From contig NZ_NESL01000004.1 of the NCBI RefSeq assembly GCF_003063435.1, positions 1-64,000 of the forward strand: a DNA stretch of 64,000 bases, in the 5' to 3' direction. How positions within the stretch are numbered: the first letter of the stretch is position 1; each line of letters starts with the position of its first letter. The notes beneath the pieces were generated by a model that was given only the letters and a program-made list of their open reading frames with translations, was not told the origin of the DNA and made no database searches. Made by a program: the position numbers and the translations under genes. Below are positions 40,024-51,950 of the stretch, piece after piece. Origin of the DNA: Limnohabitans sp. 2KL-1 (GTDB taxonomy: Bacteria; Pseudomonadota; Gammaproteobacteria; Burkholderiales; Burkholderiaceae_C).

Positions 40024-41360
40024 GCGAGTCTCTGAAAGAAAACGCCCCCCTGAAAGCCGACAAGGTCGCCAAGCCCCAGAAGCTGGTCGGCGTCAAGGGC
40101 ATGAACGACATCCTGCCGCCTGACTCCGCCCGTTGGGAATGGCTGGAGGGCCAGGTGCGCTCTTTGATGGCGCGTTACGCCTACCGCAACGTGCGCTTGC
40201 CCATCGTCGAGCCTACGGCGCTGTTTGTGCGCGGCTTGGGCGAGGTGACCGACATCGTCGAAAAAGAGATGTACTCCTTTGAAGACCGCTTGAATGGCGA
40301 GCAACTGACCCTGCGCCCCGAAGGCACGGCCGGTCTGGTGCGCGCTGTGGTCGAGCACAACCTGCTGTACGAAGGCGGCAAGCGCCTGTACTACATGGGA
40401 CCGATGTTCCGCCACGAGCGGCCGCAGCGCGGCCGCTACCGCCAGTTCCACCAGATCGGTGCCGAGGTGCTGGGTTTTGGCGGGGCTGAGGTCGACGCCG
40501 AACTGATTTTGTTGGCCAACGACCTGTGGAAAGTGCTGGGTCTCAAGGATGTGCGCCTGGAACTCAACAGCCTGGGCCAGCCTGCCGAGCGTCAGGCCCA
40601 CCGCGCCGCGCTGATTGCCCACCTGGAAAAACACAGCGATGTGCTGGACGAAGAAGCCAAGCGCCGCCTGCACAGCAACCCGCTGCGCATTCTGGACACC
40701 AAGAACCCGGCCATGCAAAGCGTGGTCGAGGCCGCCCCCCGATTGCTCGACTTTCTGGGGGAGGCGTCTTTGGCGCACTTCAATGCGGTCAAGGCCATTC
40801 TGGATGCCAACGGCGTGGCCTACAGCATCAACCCGCGTCTGGTGCGGGGCATGGACTACTACAACCTCACGGTGTTCGAGTTCATCACCACCAGCCTGGG
40901 CTCGCAGGGCACCATTTGCGGCGGGGGCCGGTATGACTACCTGATTGAGCAAATTGGCGGCAAGCCATCGCCCGCCGTAGGCTGGGCGCTGGGGGTGGAG
41001 CGCGTGCTCGAACTCATCAAGGAGCAGGGCGAGGCTTTGCCCGATCTGACCCCCGATGTGTACGCCATCATTCCCGAAACCGCTGCTTTGCCGGTGGCCA
41101 TGCAGGTGCTGCAGACCTTGCGCGCCTGTGGCGTGTCGGCGCAAATGCACGCTGGCAGCGGAGAAGGCATGGGCAGCATGAAGTCCCAGTTCAAAAAGGC
41201 CGATGGCTCGGGTGCCCGTTTTGCCCTGGTTTTCGGGGCCGAAGAACTGGCTCAGGGGCTGGTGGCCATCAAGTCACTGCGCGACGGCGAAGGTGCCCAG
41301 CGCACCGCGTCTTTGAGCACCGTGGCCGACTGGGCCCACAGCCTACAATCCACGCTTTGA
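40020..41360 (+). CDS. hisS: Histidine--tRNA ligase
   Basis: Class II aminoacyl-tRNA synthetase charging tRNA-His, 446 residues. A non-conserved 25-residue leader precedes [20 protein letters not shown]. The catalytic core shows motif 1 region [34 protein letters not shown], motif 2 with [20 protein letters not shown], the histidine-binding element [15 protein letters not shown] and motif 3 with [14 protein letters not shown]. The anticodon-binding domain ends the protein. It overlaps ispG by 4 bases and precedes the yfgM-bamB-der segment, the usual order in proteobacteria. Confidence 0.97.
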
Positions 41361-41384
41361 AGCGACCACAGCAGTAAACACACC

Positions 41385-42065
41385 ATGGCGAATGCACTCG
41401 ATCTTGAAGAACAAGAACAACTTGACCAACTCAAGCATTTCTGGAAAAGGTATGGCAACCTGATTTTGTGGGCCTTGATTGCCGTATTGGGCAGTTACGC
41501 GGCCTGGAATGGTTACCACTATTGGCAACGTGATCAGGCGGGCAAGGCTGCGGTTTTGTTTGACGAAGTCGAGCGTGCCGTGGGCTCTGGAGACATCGCC
41601 CGGGTAGAGCGCAGTTTTTCTGACATGAAAGACAAATTCGGTGGCACGCATTACGCTCACCAGGCCGGTTTGTTGGCCGCCAAGAGCTTGCAGGCTCAAG
41701 GCAAGGCCGATGCCGCCCGCGCAGCACTGAAGTGGGTGGCCGATGGTGCGTCGGATGCCGCTTACCGTGACATTGCGCGCTTGCGCTTGTCGGCCTTGCT
41801 GCTCGATGCCGGTTCGAACGATGACGCGTTGGCTCAACTGGCGTTGCCCTTTACGCCAGCCATGGCCGGATTGGCCGCCGATTTGCGAGGTGATGTGCTA
41901 CAGGCCAAAGGACAAAAAACCGAAGCCGTTGCAGCGTACCAAACGGCATGGCAACAACTGACCGACAGCGCGGATTACCGCCGAGTGGTTGAAGCCAAAC
42001 TCAATGCCTTGGGTGTGGATCCTCAAGCCACAGCTTCCGATGCCACGACTGGAAATACCAAGTGA
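41385..42065 (+). CDS. yfgM: YfgM-family tetratricopeptide membrane protein
   Basis: Single-span inner-membrane protein with a periplasmic TPR domain, 226 residues. The Escherichia coli relative associates with SecYEG and periplasmic chaperones. The N-terminus LDLEEQEQLDQLKHFWKRYG precedes the membrane span (LILWALIAVLGSYAAWNGY, about residues 26-44). Helical repeats follow (HYAHQAGLLAAKSLQAQGKA; LRGDVLQAKGQKTEAVAAYQ). It lies between hisS and bamB as expected. A TACAAT sequence in the end of hisS (41344-41349) could give an internal promoter, but no -35 match is seen. Confidence 0.88.
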   Translation: MANALDLEEQEQLDQLKHFWKRYGNLILWALIAVLGSYAAWNGYHYWQRDQAGKAAVLFDEVERAVGSGDIARVERSFSDMKDKFGGTHYAHQAGLLAAKSLQAQGKADAARAALKWVADGASDAAYRDIARLRLSALLLDAGSNDDALAQLALPFTPAMAGLAADLRGDVLQAKGQKTEAVAAYQTAWQQLTDSADYRRVVEAKLNALGVDPQATASDATTGNTK

Positions 42066-43195
42066 ATTCCTTGTTCCTACCCACCTGGACCCGTTGGTTG
42101 ACCATTGCCAGCCTCGGGGTGTTGTCGGCTTGCTCCAGCGCGCCGGAAAAACCCCAACCTGCGCCTTTGCCTGCGCTGAGTGGGGCGTTCAAGGTGCAAA
42201 AGGTTTGGTCGAATCAGGTGGGCGTGGTTAATACGCCCCTCTTCGCTTCGGTGCATGGCCAGCAGCTGGCGGTCGCCTCCACCTCGGGTCAGCTGGCTTT
42301 GTTGGATGCGTCCAGCGGGCGCGATGTCTGGCGTCTGAATTTGGGTGCACCCATTCAGGCTGGCGTGGGCGGTGATGGCCAGCGTTTTGCCGTGGTCACA
42401 CAAAACAACGAATTGGTGGCTGTCGAGTCGGGCCGAGTGATCTGGCGCCAGGCATTGTCCGCTTTGTCTTACACGCCGCCGCTGGTGGCCGGTGAGCGGG
42501 TGTTCGTGCTGACTGGTGATCGGGCTGTGACTGCTTTTGATGGGGCAACAGGCCAAAAACTCTGGACGCAACAGCGCCCTGGTGACCCACTGGTGTTGCG
42601 CCAAGCAGGTTTGCTGATGCCCGTGGGCGATCAATTGCTGGTGGGCTGGGGTGGGCGGCTGGTGGCACTGAACCCGCTGACGGGTGCCGTTCGCTGGGAG
42701 ACCCTGATCGGCACCACCCGGGGGACCAATGAAGTTGAACGCTTGGTCGATTTGGTGGCCGGAGTCAGTCGCTCGGGCAACTCGGTTTGCGTGCGTGCTT
42801 TTCAGGCCTCGGTGGCCTGTCTGGATGGTCTCAACGGCCGGGTGGCCTGGAGCCGTTCAGCCCAGGGGCATCAGGGGTTGGACGGCGACGGACAAACCTT
42901 GTGGGGCGTCGAGTCGGACAGCAAGGTGTTGGCTTGGCAACGTGCCACAGGCGCGCCCCTTTGGACTCAAGATGCCTTGCGTTTTCGGGGTTTGAGCCTG
43001 CCGTTGGCTTGGAGTCGCACGTTGGTGGTGGGCGACCAGGACGGTTGGGTGCATTTCCTGTCGCCTTCGGATGGCCAAGCCTTGCAACGTATCTCGACCG
43101 ATGGCAGTGCCATCACGGGCAAACCGGTGGCCGCTGGCCAAACTTTGGTGGTGGTGACACGCACCGGGGGCGTCTTCGGATTTCGCCCTGAATGA
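42062..43195 (+). CDS. bamB: Outer membrane protein assembly factor BamB
   Basis: Lipoprotein subunit of the BAM complex, 377 residues, forming an eight-bladed beta-propeller that binds BamA. The start is GTG at 42062, overlapping the yfgM stop (GTGA). The signal peptide ends in the lipobox LSACSSAPEKPQP. PQQ-like repeats recur along the chain (LALLDASSGRDVWRLNLGAP, VTAFDGATGQKLWTQQRPGD, LVALNPLTGAVRWETLIGTT). Together with bamD at 32 kb, two of the five BAM subunits are encoded in this window. Confidence 0.93.
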   Translation: MNSLFLPTWTRWLTIASLGVLSACSSAPEKPQPAPLPALSGAFKVQKVWSNQVGVVNTPLFASVHGQQLAVASTSGQLALLDASSGRDVWRLNLGAPIQAGVGGDGQRFAVVTQNNELVAVESGRVIWRQALSALSYTPPLVAGERVFVLTGDRAVTAFDGATGQKLWTQQRPGDPLVLRQAGLLMPVGDQLLVGWGGRLVALNPLTGAVRWETLIGTTRGTNEVERLVDLVAGVSRSGNSVCVRAFQASVACLDGLNGRVAWSRSAQGHQGLDGDGQTLWGVESDSKVLAWQRATGAPLWTQDALRFRGLSLPLAWSRTLVVGDQDGWVHFLSPSDGQALQRISTDGSAITGKPVAAGQTLVVVTRTGGVFGFRPE

Positions 43196-43214
43196 TGGAT
43201 CGGAAAATTTTTAA

Positions 43215-44555
43215 GTGAAACCTGTACTGGCCCTCGTTGGCCGCCCCAATGTGGGCAAATCCACGCTGTTCAACCGCCTCACCAAGAGCCGGGACGCCAT
43301 CGTGGCCGACTTTGCTGGCTTGACCCGTGACCGCCATTACGGCAATGGCAAGCAAGGTCGTCAAGAATTCATCGTGATCGATACGGGGGGGTTTGAGCCC
43401 GACGCCAGCAGCGGCATCTACAAAGAGATGGCCAAGCAAACGCAGCAAGCGGTGGCTGAGGCCGATGTGGTCATTTTTGTCGTCGATGCCCGGGGCGGCC
43501 TGTCCGCCCAGGACCATGACATCGCCAAATACTTGCGCAAGATCGGCAAGCCCTGCCTGCTGGTGGCCAACAAGGCCGAAGGCATGCTCGAAGGCATTCA
43601 GCTGACCGAGTTTTATGAGCTGGGTCTGGGTGAGGTGATAGCCATCTCGGCAGCCCATGGCCAAGGCACGCGCGGACTGGTGGAGCTGGCTTTCGAGTTG
43701 CTCAACCTGCCCGACGAACCGGAAGAGACCGAGGAAGACCCTTCGGTCATCAAGTTGGCTGTGGCCGGGCGTCCCAACGTGGGCAAGTCCACCTTGATCA
43801 ACACCTGGCTGGGTGAAGAGCGACTGGTCGCTTTTGACATGCCGGGCACCACGCGTGATGCGATTTCGGTGCCCTTTGAGCGCCAAGGCCAGAAGTTCGA
43901 ACTGATCGATACCGCCGGTTTGCGCCGCAAGGGCAAAGTGTTTGAAGCCATTGAGAAGTTCTCGGTCGTCAAAACCCTGCAGGCCATCGAGTCGGCCAAC
44001 GTGGTCTTGCTTTTGCTCGATGCCGAGCAGGGCGTGACCGATCAAGATGCCCACATTGCGGGCTACGCTCTTGAAAGTGGCCGCGCCATGGTGTTGGCCA
44101 TTAACAAGTGGGATGCGATCGAAGAATACCAGCGCCAGTTGGTTCAGCGATCGATTGAAAACCGCTTGCCGTTTTTGAGCTTTGCCAACATGCACTTCAT
44201 TTCGGCCAAAAAACGCCAGGGATTGGGCCCTGTCTGGGCTTCTATCGTCCAGGCCCACAAATCGGCCATGTGCAAGATGAGCACCCCGATTCTGACGCGC
44301 TTGTTGCTCGAAGCCGTGCAGTTCCAAAGCCCACAGCGCGGCGGCATGTTCCGCCCCAAGATGCGCTATGCCCACCAGGGGGGCATGAACCCGCCGGTCA
44401 TCGTGATCCACGGCAATTCGCTGGAGCACGTCACCGACACTTACAAGCGTTTTCTGGAAGGCCGCTTTCGCAAAGCCTTCAATTTGTCGGGCACGCCCTT
44501 GCGCATTGAGATGAAAACATCCACCAACCCGTATGCCGACAAGGAATCCAGTTGA
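43215..44555 (+). CDS. der: Ribosome biogenesis GTPase Der (EngA)
   Basis: Essential GTPase with two tandem G domains needed for 50S subunit assembly, 446 residues. The first P-loop is [14 protein letters not shown] near residue 9, followed by DTGGFEPD and VANKAEG. The second is [15 protein letters not shown], with [10 protein letters not shown] and INKWDAI. The C-terminal KH-like domain includes RAVPK-position residues of the family in a variant form ([20 protein letters not shown]). The GTG start at 43215 begins directly with the first beta-strand ([16 protein letters not shown]), so no shorter start is possible. Confidence 0.96.
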   Translation: MKPVLALVGRPNVGKSTLFNRLTKSRDAIVADFAGLTRDRHYGNGKQGRQEFIVIDTGGFEPDASSGIYKEMAKQTQQAVAEADVVIFVVDARGGLSAQDHDIAKYLRKIGKPCLLVANKAEGMLEGIQLTEFYELGLGEVIAISAAHGQGTRGLVELAFELLNLPDEPEETEEDPSVIKLAVAGRPNVGKSTLINTWLGEERLVAFDMPGTTRDAISVPFERQGQKFELIDTAGLRRKGKVFEAIEKFSVVKTLQAIESANVVLLLLDAEQGVTDQDAHIAGYALESGRAMVLAINKWDAIEEYQRQLVQRSIENRLPFLSFANMHFISAKKRQGLGPVWASIVQAHKSAMCKMSTPILTRLLLEAVQFQSPQRGGMFRPKMRYAHQGGMNPPVIVIHGNSLEHVTDTYKRFLEGRFRKAFNLSGTPLRIEMKTSTNPYADKESS

Positions 44556-44643
44556 TATTTGAGGAAATCGGTTTCTATCAAATCTCAGCACCTTGCCCTG
44601 TGGTAAGGTCACGGCTTCAAAACTTCTGAACACGGAGAATATC

Positions 44644-44889
44644 GTGAGCAACAAAGGTCAACTTTTGCAAGACCCCTTCCTGAACGCACTGCGCAAAGAG
44701 CATGTGCCTGTCTCGATTTATCTGGTGAACGGCATCAAGCTGCAAGGCCAGATCGAATCCTTCGACCAATACGTGGTTCTCTTGCGCAACACCGTGACCC
44801 AAATGGTCTACAAGCACGCTATTTCGACCATCGTTCCCGGTCGTTCTGTGACTTTCAGCACACCCGAAACGGGTGAAATCACCGCTTGA
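44644..44889 (+). CDS. hfq: RNA chaperone Hfq
   Basis: Sm-like hexameric RNA chaperone pairing small RNAs with mRNAs, 81 residues. It starts at GTG (44644), supported by GGAGAAT upstream and by the conserved start S-N-K-G-Q-L-L-Q-D. Sm1 ([20 protein letters not shown]) and Sm2 ([14 protein letters not shown]) motifs are intact, including the proximal-face YKHA. The C-terminal tail is very short, only about ten residues after the Sm core, so the long disordered tail of enterobacterial Hfq is absent. Short tails are common in betaproteobacteria. der lies 88 bases upstream and hflX directly downstream. Confidence 0.97.
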   Translation: MSNKGQLLQDPFLNALRKEHVPVSIYLVNGIKLQGQIESFDQYVVLLRNTVTQMVYKHAISTIVPGRSVTFSTPETGEITA

Positions 44890-44905
44890 TGCGGTTTTTT
44901 TCGAA

Positions 44906-44925
44906 CGGCGGGTTCAAGCCCGTCG
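44906..44925 (+). repeat. Hairpin between hfq and hflX
   Basis: CGGCGGG (44906-44912) pairs with CCCGTCG (44919-44925), one G-T pair, over a 6-base loop. It lies after the hfq stop and before the likely hflX start, without a T run. It may protect the hfq 3' end or influence hflX translation. Confidence 0.45.
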
Positions 44926-44941
44926 CTGCAGGTTGCTGACA

Positions 44942-46129
44942 TTGTCTGAAACATCTTCCAACAAGCCCGCGCCGACCTTATTGGTCGGCGTTGACTTTGG
45001 GCTGCCGCATTTCGATGGCGAACTTCAGGAGCTGGGGCTGCTGGCCGAATCGGGTGGGTTGAAGCCTGTGGCCCGCCTGACCTGCAAACGCAAAGCACCC
45101 GATCCGGCGCTTTTTGTGGGCAGCGGCAAAGCCGACGAAATCAAGGAACTGGCTCTGATGCACGGGGCTGTCGAGGTCTTGTTTGACCAAGCCCTGAGCC
45201 CGGCGCAGCAGCGCAATCTGGAGCGGCACATCGGCTTGCCGGTGAACGACCGCACTTTGCTGATCCTGGAAATTTTTGGTCAGCGTGCACGCAGCCACGA
45301 GGGCAAGCTGCAGGTTGAGCTGGCCCGTCAGCAGTACCTGAGCACCCGCTTGGTGCGCCGCTGGTCGCACCTGGAACGGCAAAGCGGAGGCATCGGCATG
45401 CGCGGTGGCCCGGGCGAGACGCAAATCGAGCTGGACCGCCGGATGATCAACGATTCGATCAAGCGCATCAAGGAACGCCTGGTCAAGGTCAAAAAACAGC
45501 GCAACACCCAGCGCCGCCAACGCGAGCGGCGCGACACCTTCAATATTTCGCTGGTGGGCTATACCAACGCGGGCAAATCGACGTTGTTCAATGCGTTGGT
45601 GAAGGCCCGCGCTTATGCTGCCGACCAGCTCTTTGCCACTTTGGACACGACCACGCGCCAGTTGTACTTGGGCGAAGCAGGGCGTTCGGTGTCCTTGTCT
45701 GACACGGTGGGTTTCATTCGTGATTTGCCACACGGTCTGGTGGAGGCCTTTCAGGCGACATTGCAAGAAGCGACCGAGGCCGATTTGCTGCTGCATGTGG
45801 TCGATGCATCCAACCCGGATTTTCCTGAGCAGATGGCCGAAGTGCAAAAAGTGCTGGCTGAAATTGGCGCCGATACGGTTCCTCAGTTGCTGGTGTTCAA
45901 CAAGCTCGATGCGATGGACGCCGAACGCTATCCTTTGCAGATGCAGGATCAGTACGAGCTTGACGGTCTCGCCACACCCCGCGTGTTTTTGAGTGCACAA
46001 ACCGGCCAAGGTCTGGACCTGTTGCGTTCGGCACTGTCGGATATCGTCAAAGCGGCCATGCCGCTTGTGGCTCCAGACGCCGCAGATCCCCGTGACTTGG
46101 CCCGGGAATATCCTGGTGATCTGCATTGA
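44942..46129 (+). CDS. hflX: Ribosome-associated GTPase HflX
   Basis: GTPase that binds 50S subunits and splits stalled ribosomes, 395 residues. The N-terminal HflX domain shows LVGVDFGLPHFDGELQELGL and the ARQQYLSTRLVRRWSHLERQ region with GGPGETQIELDRR. A basic linker precedes the G domain: GYTNAGKSTLFNAL (about residue 206), LSDTVGFIRDLPHGLVEAF and NKLDAMD. No ATG exists near the start. TTG at 44942 is chosen because it yields S-E-T after the initiator, as in relatives, with CAGG upstream. TTG at 44933 and GTG at 44873 (inside hfq) are alternatives. Confidence 0.9.
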   Translation: MSETSSNKPAPTLLVGVDFGLPHFDGELQELGLLAESGGLKPVARLTCKRKAPDPALFVGSGKADEIKELALMHGAVEVLFDQALSPAQQRNLERHIGLPVNDRTLLILEIFGQRARSHEGKLQVELARQQYLSTRLVRRWSHLERQSGGIGMRGGPGETQIELDRRMINDSIKRIKERLVKVKKQRNTQRRQRERRDTFNISLVGYTNAGKSTLFNALVKARAYAADQLFATLDTTTRQLYLGEAGRSVSLSDTVGFIRDLPHGLVEAFQATLQEATEADLLLHVVDASNPDFPEQMAEVQKVLAEIGADTVPQLLVFNKLDAMDAERYPLQMQDQYELDGLATPRVFLSAQTGQGLDLLRSALSDIVKAAMPLVAPDAADPRDLAREYPGDLH

Positions 46130-46152
46130 AGTTCAACCGAATTCGGCACAAT
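46126..46152 (+). promoter_or_regulatory. Candidate promoter ahead of hflK
   Basis: TTGAAG (46126-46131) and CACAAT (46147-46152) are spaced by 15 bases, between hflX and hflK. The sequence GGCACAATGC around the -10 is also found ahead of sucA. This could give hflKC its own transcript. Confidence 0.3.
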
Positions 46153-46242
46153 GCAGATTCGTCATTCTGACAAAGACACTTCACTATGAATTTTCAACTG
46201 CCAGCCCTCAGATGGTCCTTGCTTCCTGCAAAGATCCGAGGC

Positions 46243-47574
46243 ATGTTCAATCTGAATGACCCACGTTGGGGTCGGGACGACGACAAATCTGCATCTGACT
46301 CGGGCAACAAGCCTGCAGGAGATGCGCCGCCAGGTTCCAAGCCGGATGCTTGGCAACAACCGCCCGGGCGCGGTTCACAGCAACAACAAAACGGCCCACC
46401 CGATCTGGATGAACTGTGGCGTGATTTCAACCGCAAGTTGGGCCAGATCTTTGGCGGCAAAGGTGGCCAACAAAAGCCCCCGGTTTCTGGCGGCCCGGGC
46501 GGCGGTTCTGGAGGACCCGGTATCCCTGTTTTCTTCAAAAATCTGGGTGTGGGTGTGATCTTGGCCGCTGCCTTGCTGGTTTGGCTGGGCACGGGCTTTT
46601 TCATCGTGCAAGAAGGTCAGCAGGCGGTCATCACGCAGTTCGGCAAGTACCACTCCACAGTGGGGGCGGGTTTCAACTGGCGCATGCCTTACCCCATTCA
46701 GCGCCATGAATTGGTCTTTGTGACCCAGATCCGCTCGGTGGATATTGGGCGCGACACCATCATCAAGGCCACGGGTCTGCGTGAATCGGCCATGCTGACC
46801 GAAGACGAGAACATTGTTGAGATCAAATTCGCGGTGCAGTATCGCCTGAATGACGCGCGTGCTTACCTGTTTGAAAGCCGCAACCCGACAGAAGCCGTGG
46901 TGCAGTCTGCCGAAACAGCGGTGCGCGAGGTGGTGGGCAAAATGAAGATGGACTCGGCCCTGGCTGAAGAACGTGACCAGATTGCGCCCCGTGTGCGTGA
47001 AAAAATGCAGACCATCCTGGACCGTTACAAAGTCGGCATTGAAGTGGTCAGCATCAACTTGCAACAAGGCGGCGTGCGTCCGCCTGAGCAGGTGCAAGCC
47101 GCTTTTGACGATGTGCTCAAGGCCGGTCAGGAGCGAGAGCGCGCCAAGAACGAGGCGCAGGCTTATGCCAACGATGTGATTCCGCGCGCCGTGGGTGCCG
47201 CAGCCCGTCTGAAGGAAGAGGCCGATGCTTACCGCGAGCGGATTGTGGCGCAGGCCGAAGGCGATGCGCAGCGGTTCAAGACCATCCTGCCCGAATACCA
47301 AAAGGCCCCACAAGTCATGCGTGACCGCATGTACACCGATGCCATGCAGCAAATTTACAGCAGTGTGACCAAAGTCTTGGTGGACAGCAAACAGGGGTCG
47401 AACCTGCTGTACTTGCCGCTGGACAAAATCATGCAACAGGTGACTGCGGTGGCACCTCCGGCCGTGGACACGCCAAGCGCAAGTTCAACAGCCAACACCA
47501 ACGGCGCCAACACCGGTGCCGTCGACACACGCTCACGCGACCTGCAGCGTTCGCGTGATCGCGACCCACGATAA
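46243..47574 (+). CDS. hflK: Membrane protease regulator HflK
   Basis: SPFH/prohibitin-family inner-membrane protein that with HflC forms a large periplasmic assembly around the FtsH protease, 443 residues. The ATG at 46243 gives the typical start MFNLNDPRWGRDDDK; an upstream ATG at 46186 would add 19 residues and has no ribosome binding site. A Gly/Pro-rich cytoplasmic segment precedes the membrane span (VGVILAAALLVWLGTGFFIV, about residues 102-121). The SPFH domain and coiled-coil region (RERAKNEAQAYANDVIPRAV) follow. The C-terminus ends in an Arg/Asp-rich tail. hflC follows 11 bases later. Confidence 0.94.
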   Translation: MFNLNDPRWGRDDDKSASDSGNKPAGDAPPGSKPDAWQQPPGRGSQQQQNGPPDLDELWRDFNRKLGQIFGGKGGQQKPPVSGGPGGGSGGPGIPVFFKNLGVGVILAAALLVWLGTGFFIVQEGQQAVITQFGKYHSTVGAGFNWRMPYPIQRHELVFVTQIRSVDIGRDTIIKATGLRESAMLTEDENIVEIKFAVQYRLNDARAYLFESRNPTEAVVQSAETAVREVVGKMKMDSALAEERDQIAPRVREKMQTILDRYKVGIEVVSINLQQGGVRPPEQVQAAFDDVLKAGQERERAKNEAQAYANDVIPRAVGAAARLKEEADAYRERIVAQAEGDAQRFKTILPEYQKAPQVMRDRMYTDAMQQIYSSVTKVLVDSKQGSNLLYLPLDKIMQQVTAVAPPAVDTPSASSTANTNGANTGAVDTRSRDLQRSRDRDPR

Positions 47575-47585
47575 GGACAAACAAA

Positions 47586-48485
47586 ATGAATCGCATCGGA
47601 TTGTGGGTTTCAAGTTTGCTGGTGGCGTTTGTGCTGCTCAGCTCCACACTGTTTGTCGTGGACCAGCGCCAGTTTGGCGTGGTCTATGCCTTGGGTCAAA
47701 TCAAGGAAGTCATCACCGAGCCGGGGCTTCATTTCAAGTTGCCGCCGCCTTTGCAAAACGTCAACTACATCGACAAGCGCCTGCTGACGTTGGACAGCCC
47801 AGACAATGAGCCCATGCTCACGGCAGAAAAACAGCGGGTGGTGATCGACTGGTACGTGCGCTGGCGCATCACCGATCCGCAGGCCTACATTCGCAACGTG
47901 GGGTTGGATGAAAAAGCCGGCACCAACCAGCTCAATCGGGTGGTGCGCAACGCCTTCCAGGAGGAGATCAACAAGCGCACCGTCAAGGAGCTGCTGTCCC
48001 TCAAGCGTGAAGAGCTGATGAACGATGTCAAAAAAGCCGTTCTGGATGTGGTCAAGGGTGCCAAGCCTTGGGGGGTGGATGTGGTCGATGTGCGCATCAC
48101 CCGCGCCGACTATGTGGACACCATCACCGAGTCGGTCTACCGACGCATGGAAGCCGAGCGCAAGCGGGTGGCCAACGAATTGCGTTCAACCGGTGGGGCC
48201 GAGGGCGAGAAAATCCGGGCCGATGCCGACCGTCAGCGGGAAGTGGCTGTGGCCAATGCCTACCGGGATGCGCAAAAAATCAAAGGCGAGGGCGATGCTC
48301 AGGCCGCGCGCTTGTATGCCGAATCCTTTGGTCGTGATCCTCAGTTCGCCCAGTTTTACCGAAGCCTGGAAGCCTACAAAGCCAGTTTTGCCAGCAAAAA
48401 CGACGTGATGGTGCTTGATCCGGGCAGCTCCGAGTTTTTCAAAGGCATGCGCAGCGCAGGCACAGGTTCATCAGCCAGAAAGTAA
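47586..48485 (+). CDS. hflC: Membrane protease regulator HflC
   Basis: Partner of HflK in the FtsH-regulating complex, 299 residues. An N-terminal membrane span (IGLWVSSLLVAFVLLSSTLF) is followed by the SPFH domain with DQRQFGVVYALGQIKEVITE and EKQRVVIDWYVRWRITDPQA. A helical region, AEGEKIRADADRQREVAVAN, follows, then the conserved FYRSLEAYKASFASKNDVMV near the C-terminus. ACAAACAAA precedes the ATG, so the ribosome binding site is weak and coupling to hflK is likely. Complete. Confidence 0.95.
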   Translation: MNRIGLWVSSLLVAFVLLSSTLFVVDQRQFGVVYALGQIKEVITEPGLHFKLPPPLQNVNYIDKRLLTLDSPDNEPMLTAEKQRVVIDWYVRWRITDPQAYIRNVGLDEKAGTNQLNRVVRNAFQEEINKRTVKELLSLKREELMNDVKKAVLDVVKGAKPWGVDVVDVRITRADYVDTITESVYRRMEAERKRVANELRSTGGAEGEKIRADADRQREVAVANAYRDAQKIKGEGDAQAARLYAESFGRDPQFAQFYRSLEAYKASFASKNDVMVLDPGSSEFFKGMRSAGTGSSARK

Positions 48486-48488
48486 GCC

Positions 48489-48674
48489 TTGCTTGACACC
48501 CTCCTGCTGGCGTTGGGACTGATGCTCATCTTGGAGGGTTTGATGCCCATGCTGTCGCCCGGCAGCTGGCGTCAATGGTTTGAGAAAATTCTCAAACTCG
48601 ATGATGGACAGATCCGTTTCTTCGGCATGTTCATGGTTTTGCTTGGTTTGGTCTTGTTTTGGCTCGTGGCTTGA
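48489..48674 (+). CDS. DUF2065 small membrane protein
   Basis: A 61-residue inner-membrane protein of the DUF2065 (YjeT) family. It contains two hydrophobic helices (LLLALGLMLILEGLMPML and MFMVLLGLVLFWLVA) flanking a short amphipathic segment (SWRQWFEKILKLDDGQIRFF). The start is TTG at 48489, 3 bases after the hflC stop. An internal ATG would remove the first helix, so the TTG is preferred on family grounds. The hflC-DUF2065-hisZ-purA order is conserved in proteobacteria. Function unknown; context suggests a membrane role near HflKC. Confidence 0.85.
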   Translation: MLDTLLLALGLMLILEGLMPMLSPGSWRQWFEKILKLDDGQIRFFGMFMVLLGLVLFWLVA

Positions 48675-48797
48675 AGCCACGAGGTGCCACCCAAAAAGGC
48701 ACTTTCAATGGCATGGGGCAGATTTGCCCTTCGCATTCCCGGAAATGGCCATGCCAACCCGGTAAAATCCCATTTTTAACAGTCTCCCCCATCCCTC

Positions 48798-51304
<2,507 letters not shown>

Positions 51305-51353
51305 TTCAGCGCCAACCCACTGACCTCAACCCTTTTTTGACCGGAGCCCCCCC

Positions 51354-51878
51354 ATGTTGACCGAAGACGGCAAACACCTGTACGTGAGCTACGACGAGTA
51401 CCATAACCTCATCGAAAAACTCGCCATCAAAATCCACCAGTCCGGCTGGCAGTTTGACACCATCCTGTGTCTGGCCCGTGGCGGCATGCGCCCCGGTGAC
51501 ATCCTGTCGCGCGTGTTCGACAAGCCACTGGCCATCATGTCCACCAGCTCTTACCGCGCCGATGCAGGCACGGTGCAGGGCCACCTGGACATCGCCCGTT
51601 TCATCACCACGCCCAAAGGCGAAATCGCTGGTCGCGTGTTGCTGGTCGACGATTTGGCCGACACCGGCCACACCCTGCGTGCGGTGGTGGACCAGCTCAA
51701 AAACAACTACGCGCCGATCACCGAACTGCGCACGGCCGTGATCTGGACCAAGGGCGTGTCCACCTTCAAGCCCGATTACTCGATCGAAGACCTGCCGACC
51801 AACCCCTGGATTCACCAGCCCTTCGAGCCGTATGACAGCATGCGCCCCGAAAAACTGATGGAAAAGTGGAGCGTCTGA
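51354..51878 (+). CDS. Phosphoribosyltransferase family protein (purine salvage-like)
   Basis: Type I phosphoribosyltransferase fold protein of 174 residues. The PRPP-binding loop is clear: VLLVDDLADTGHTLRAVVDQ, near residue 100. The N-terminal part shows ILCLARGGMRPGDILSRVFD. The overall pattern resembles the xanthine/hypoxanthine phosphoribosyltransferase-like proteins that follow purA in Burkholderiales. Substrate base is not certain and the literature name varies, so no symbol is given. It follows purA by 49 bases and ends before a strong terminator hairpin, so it is probably the last gene of the purA unit. Confidence 0.87.
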   Translation: MLTEDGKHLYVSYDEYHNLIEKLAIKIHQSGWQFDTILCLARGGMRPGDILSRVFDKPLAIMSTSSYRADAGTVQGHLDIARFITTPKGEIAGRVLLVDDLADTGHTLRAVVDQLKNNYAPITELRTAVIWTKGVSTFKPDYSIEDLPTNPWIHQPFEPYDSMRPEKLMEKWSV

Positions 51879-51908
51879 GCGCCTTCGGACATACCCTGAA
51901 TGACCTTC

Positions 51909-51934
51909 AAACAGCCTCCTTTGGGAGGCTGTTT
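51909..51934 (+). terminator. Terminator hairpin after the phosphoribosyltransferase gene
   Basis: AAACAGCCTCC (51909-51919) pairs perfectly with GGAGGCTGTTT (51924-51934) over a TTTG loop. The T tract is only three bases and part of the stem. The perfect 11-bp stem still makes it the likely end of the long ndk-to-purA run. It is 17 bases before the next start. Confidence 0.7.
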
Positions 51935-51950
51935 GCATTAGGATGTGCAG

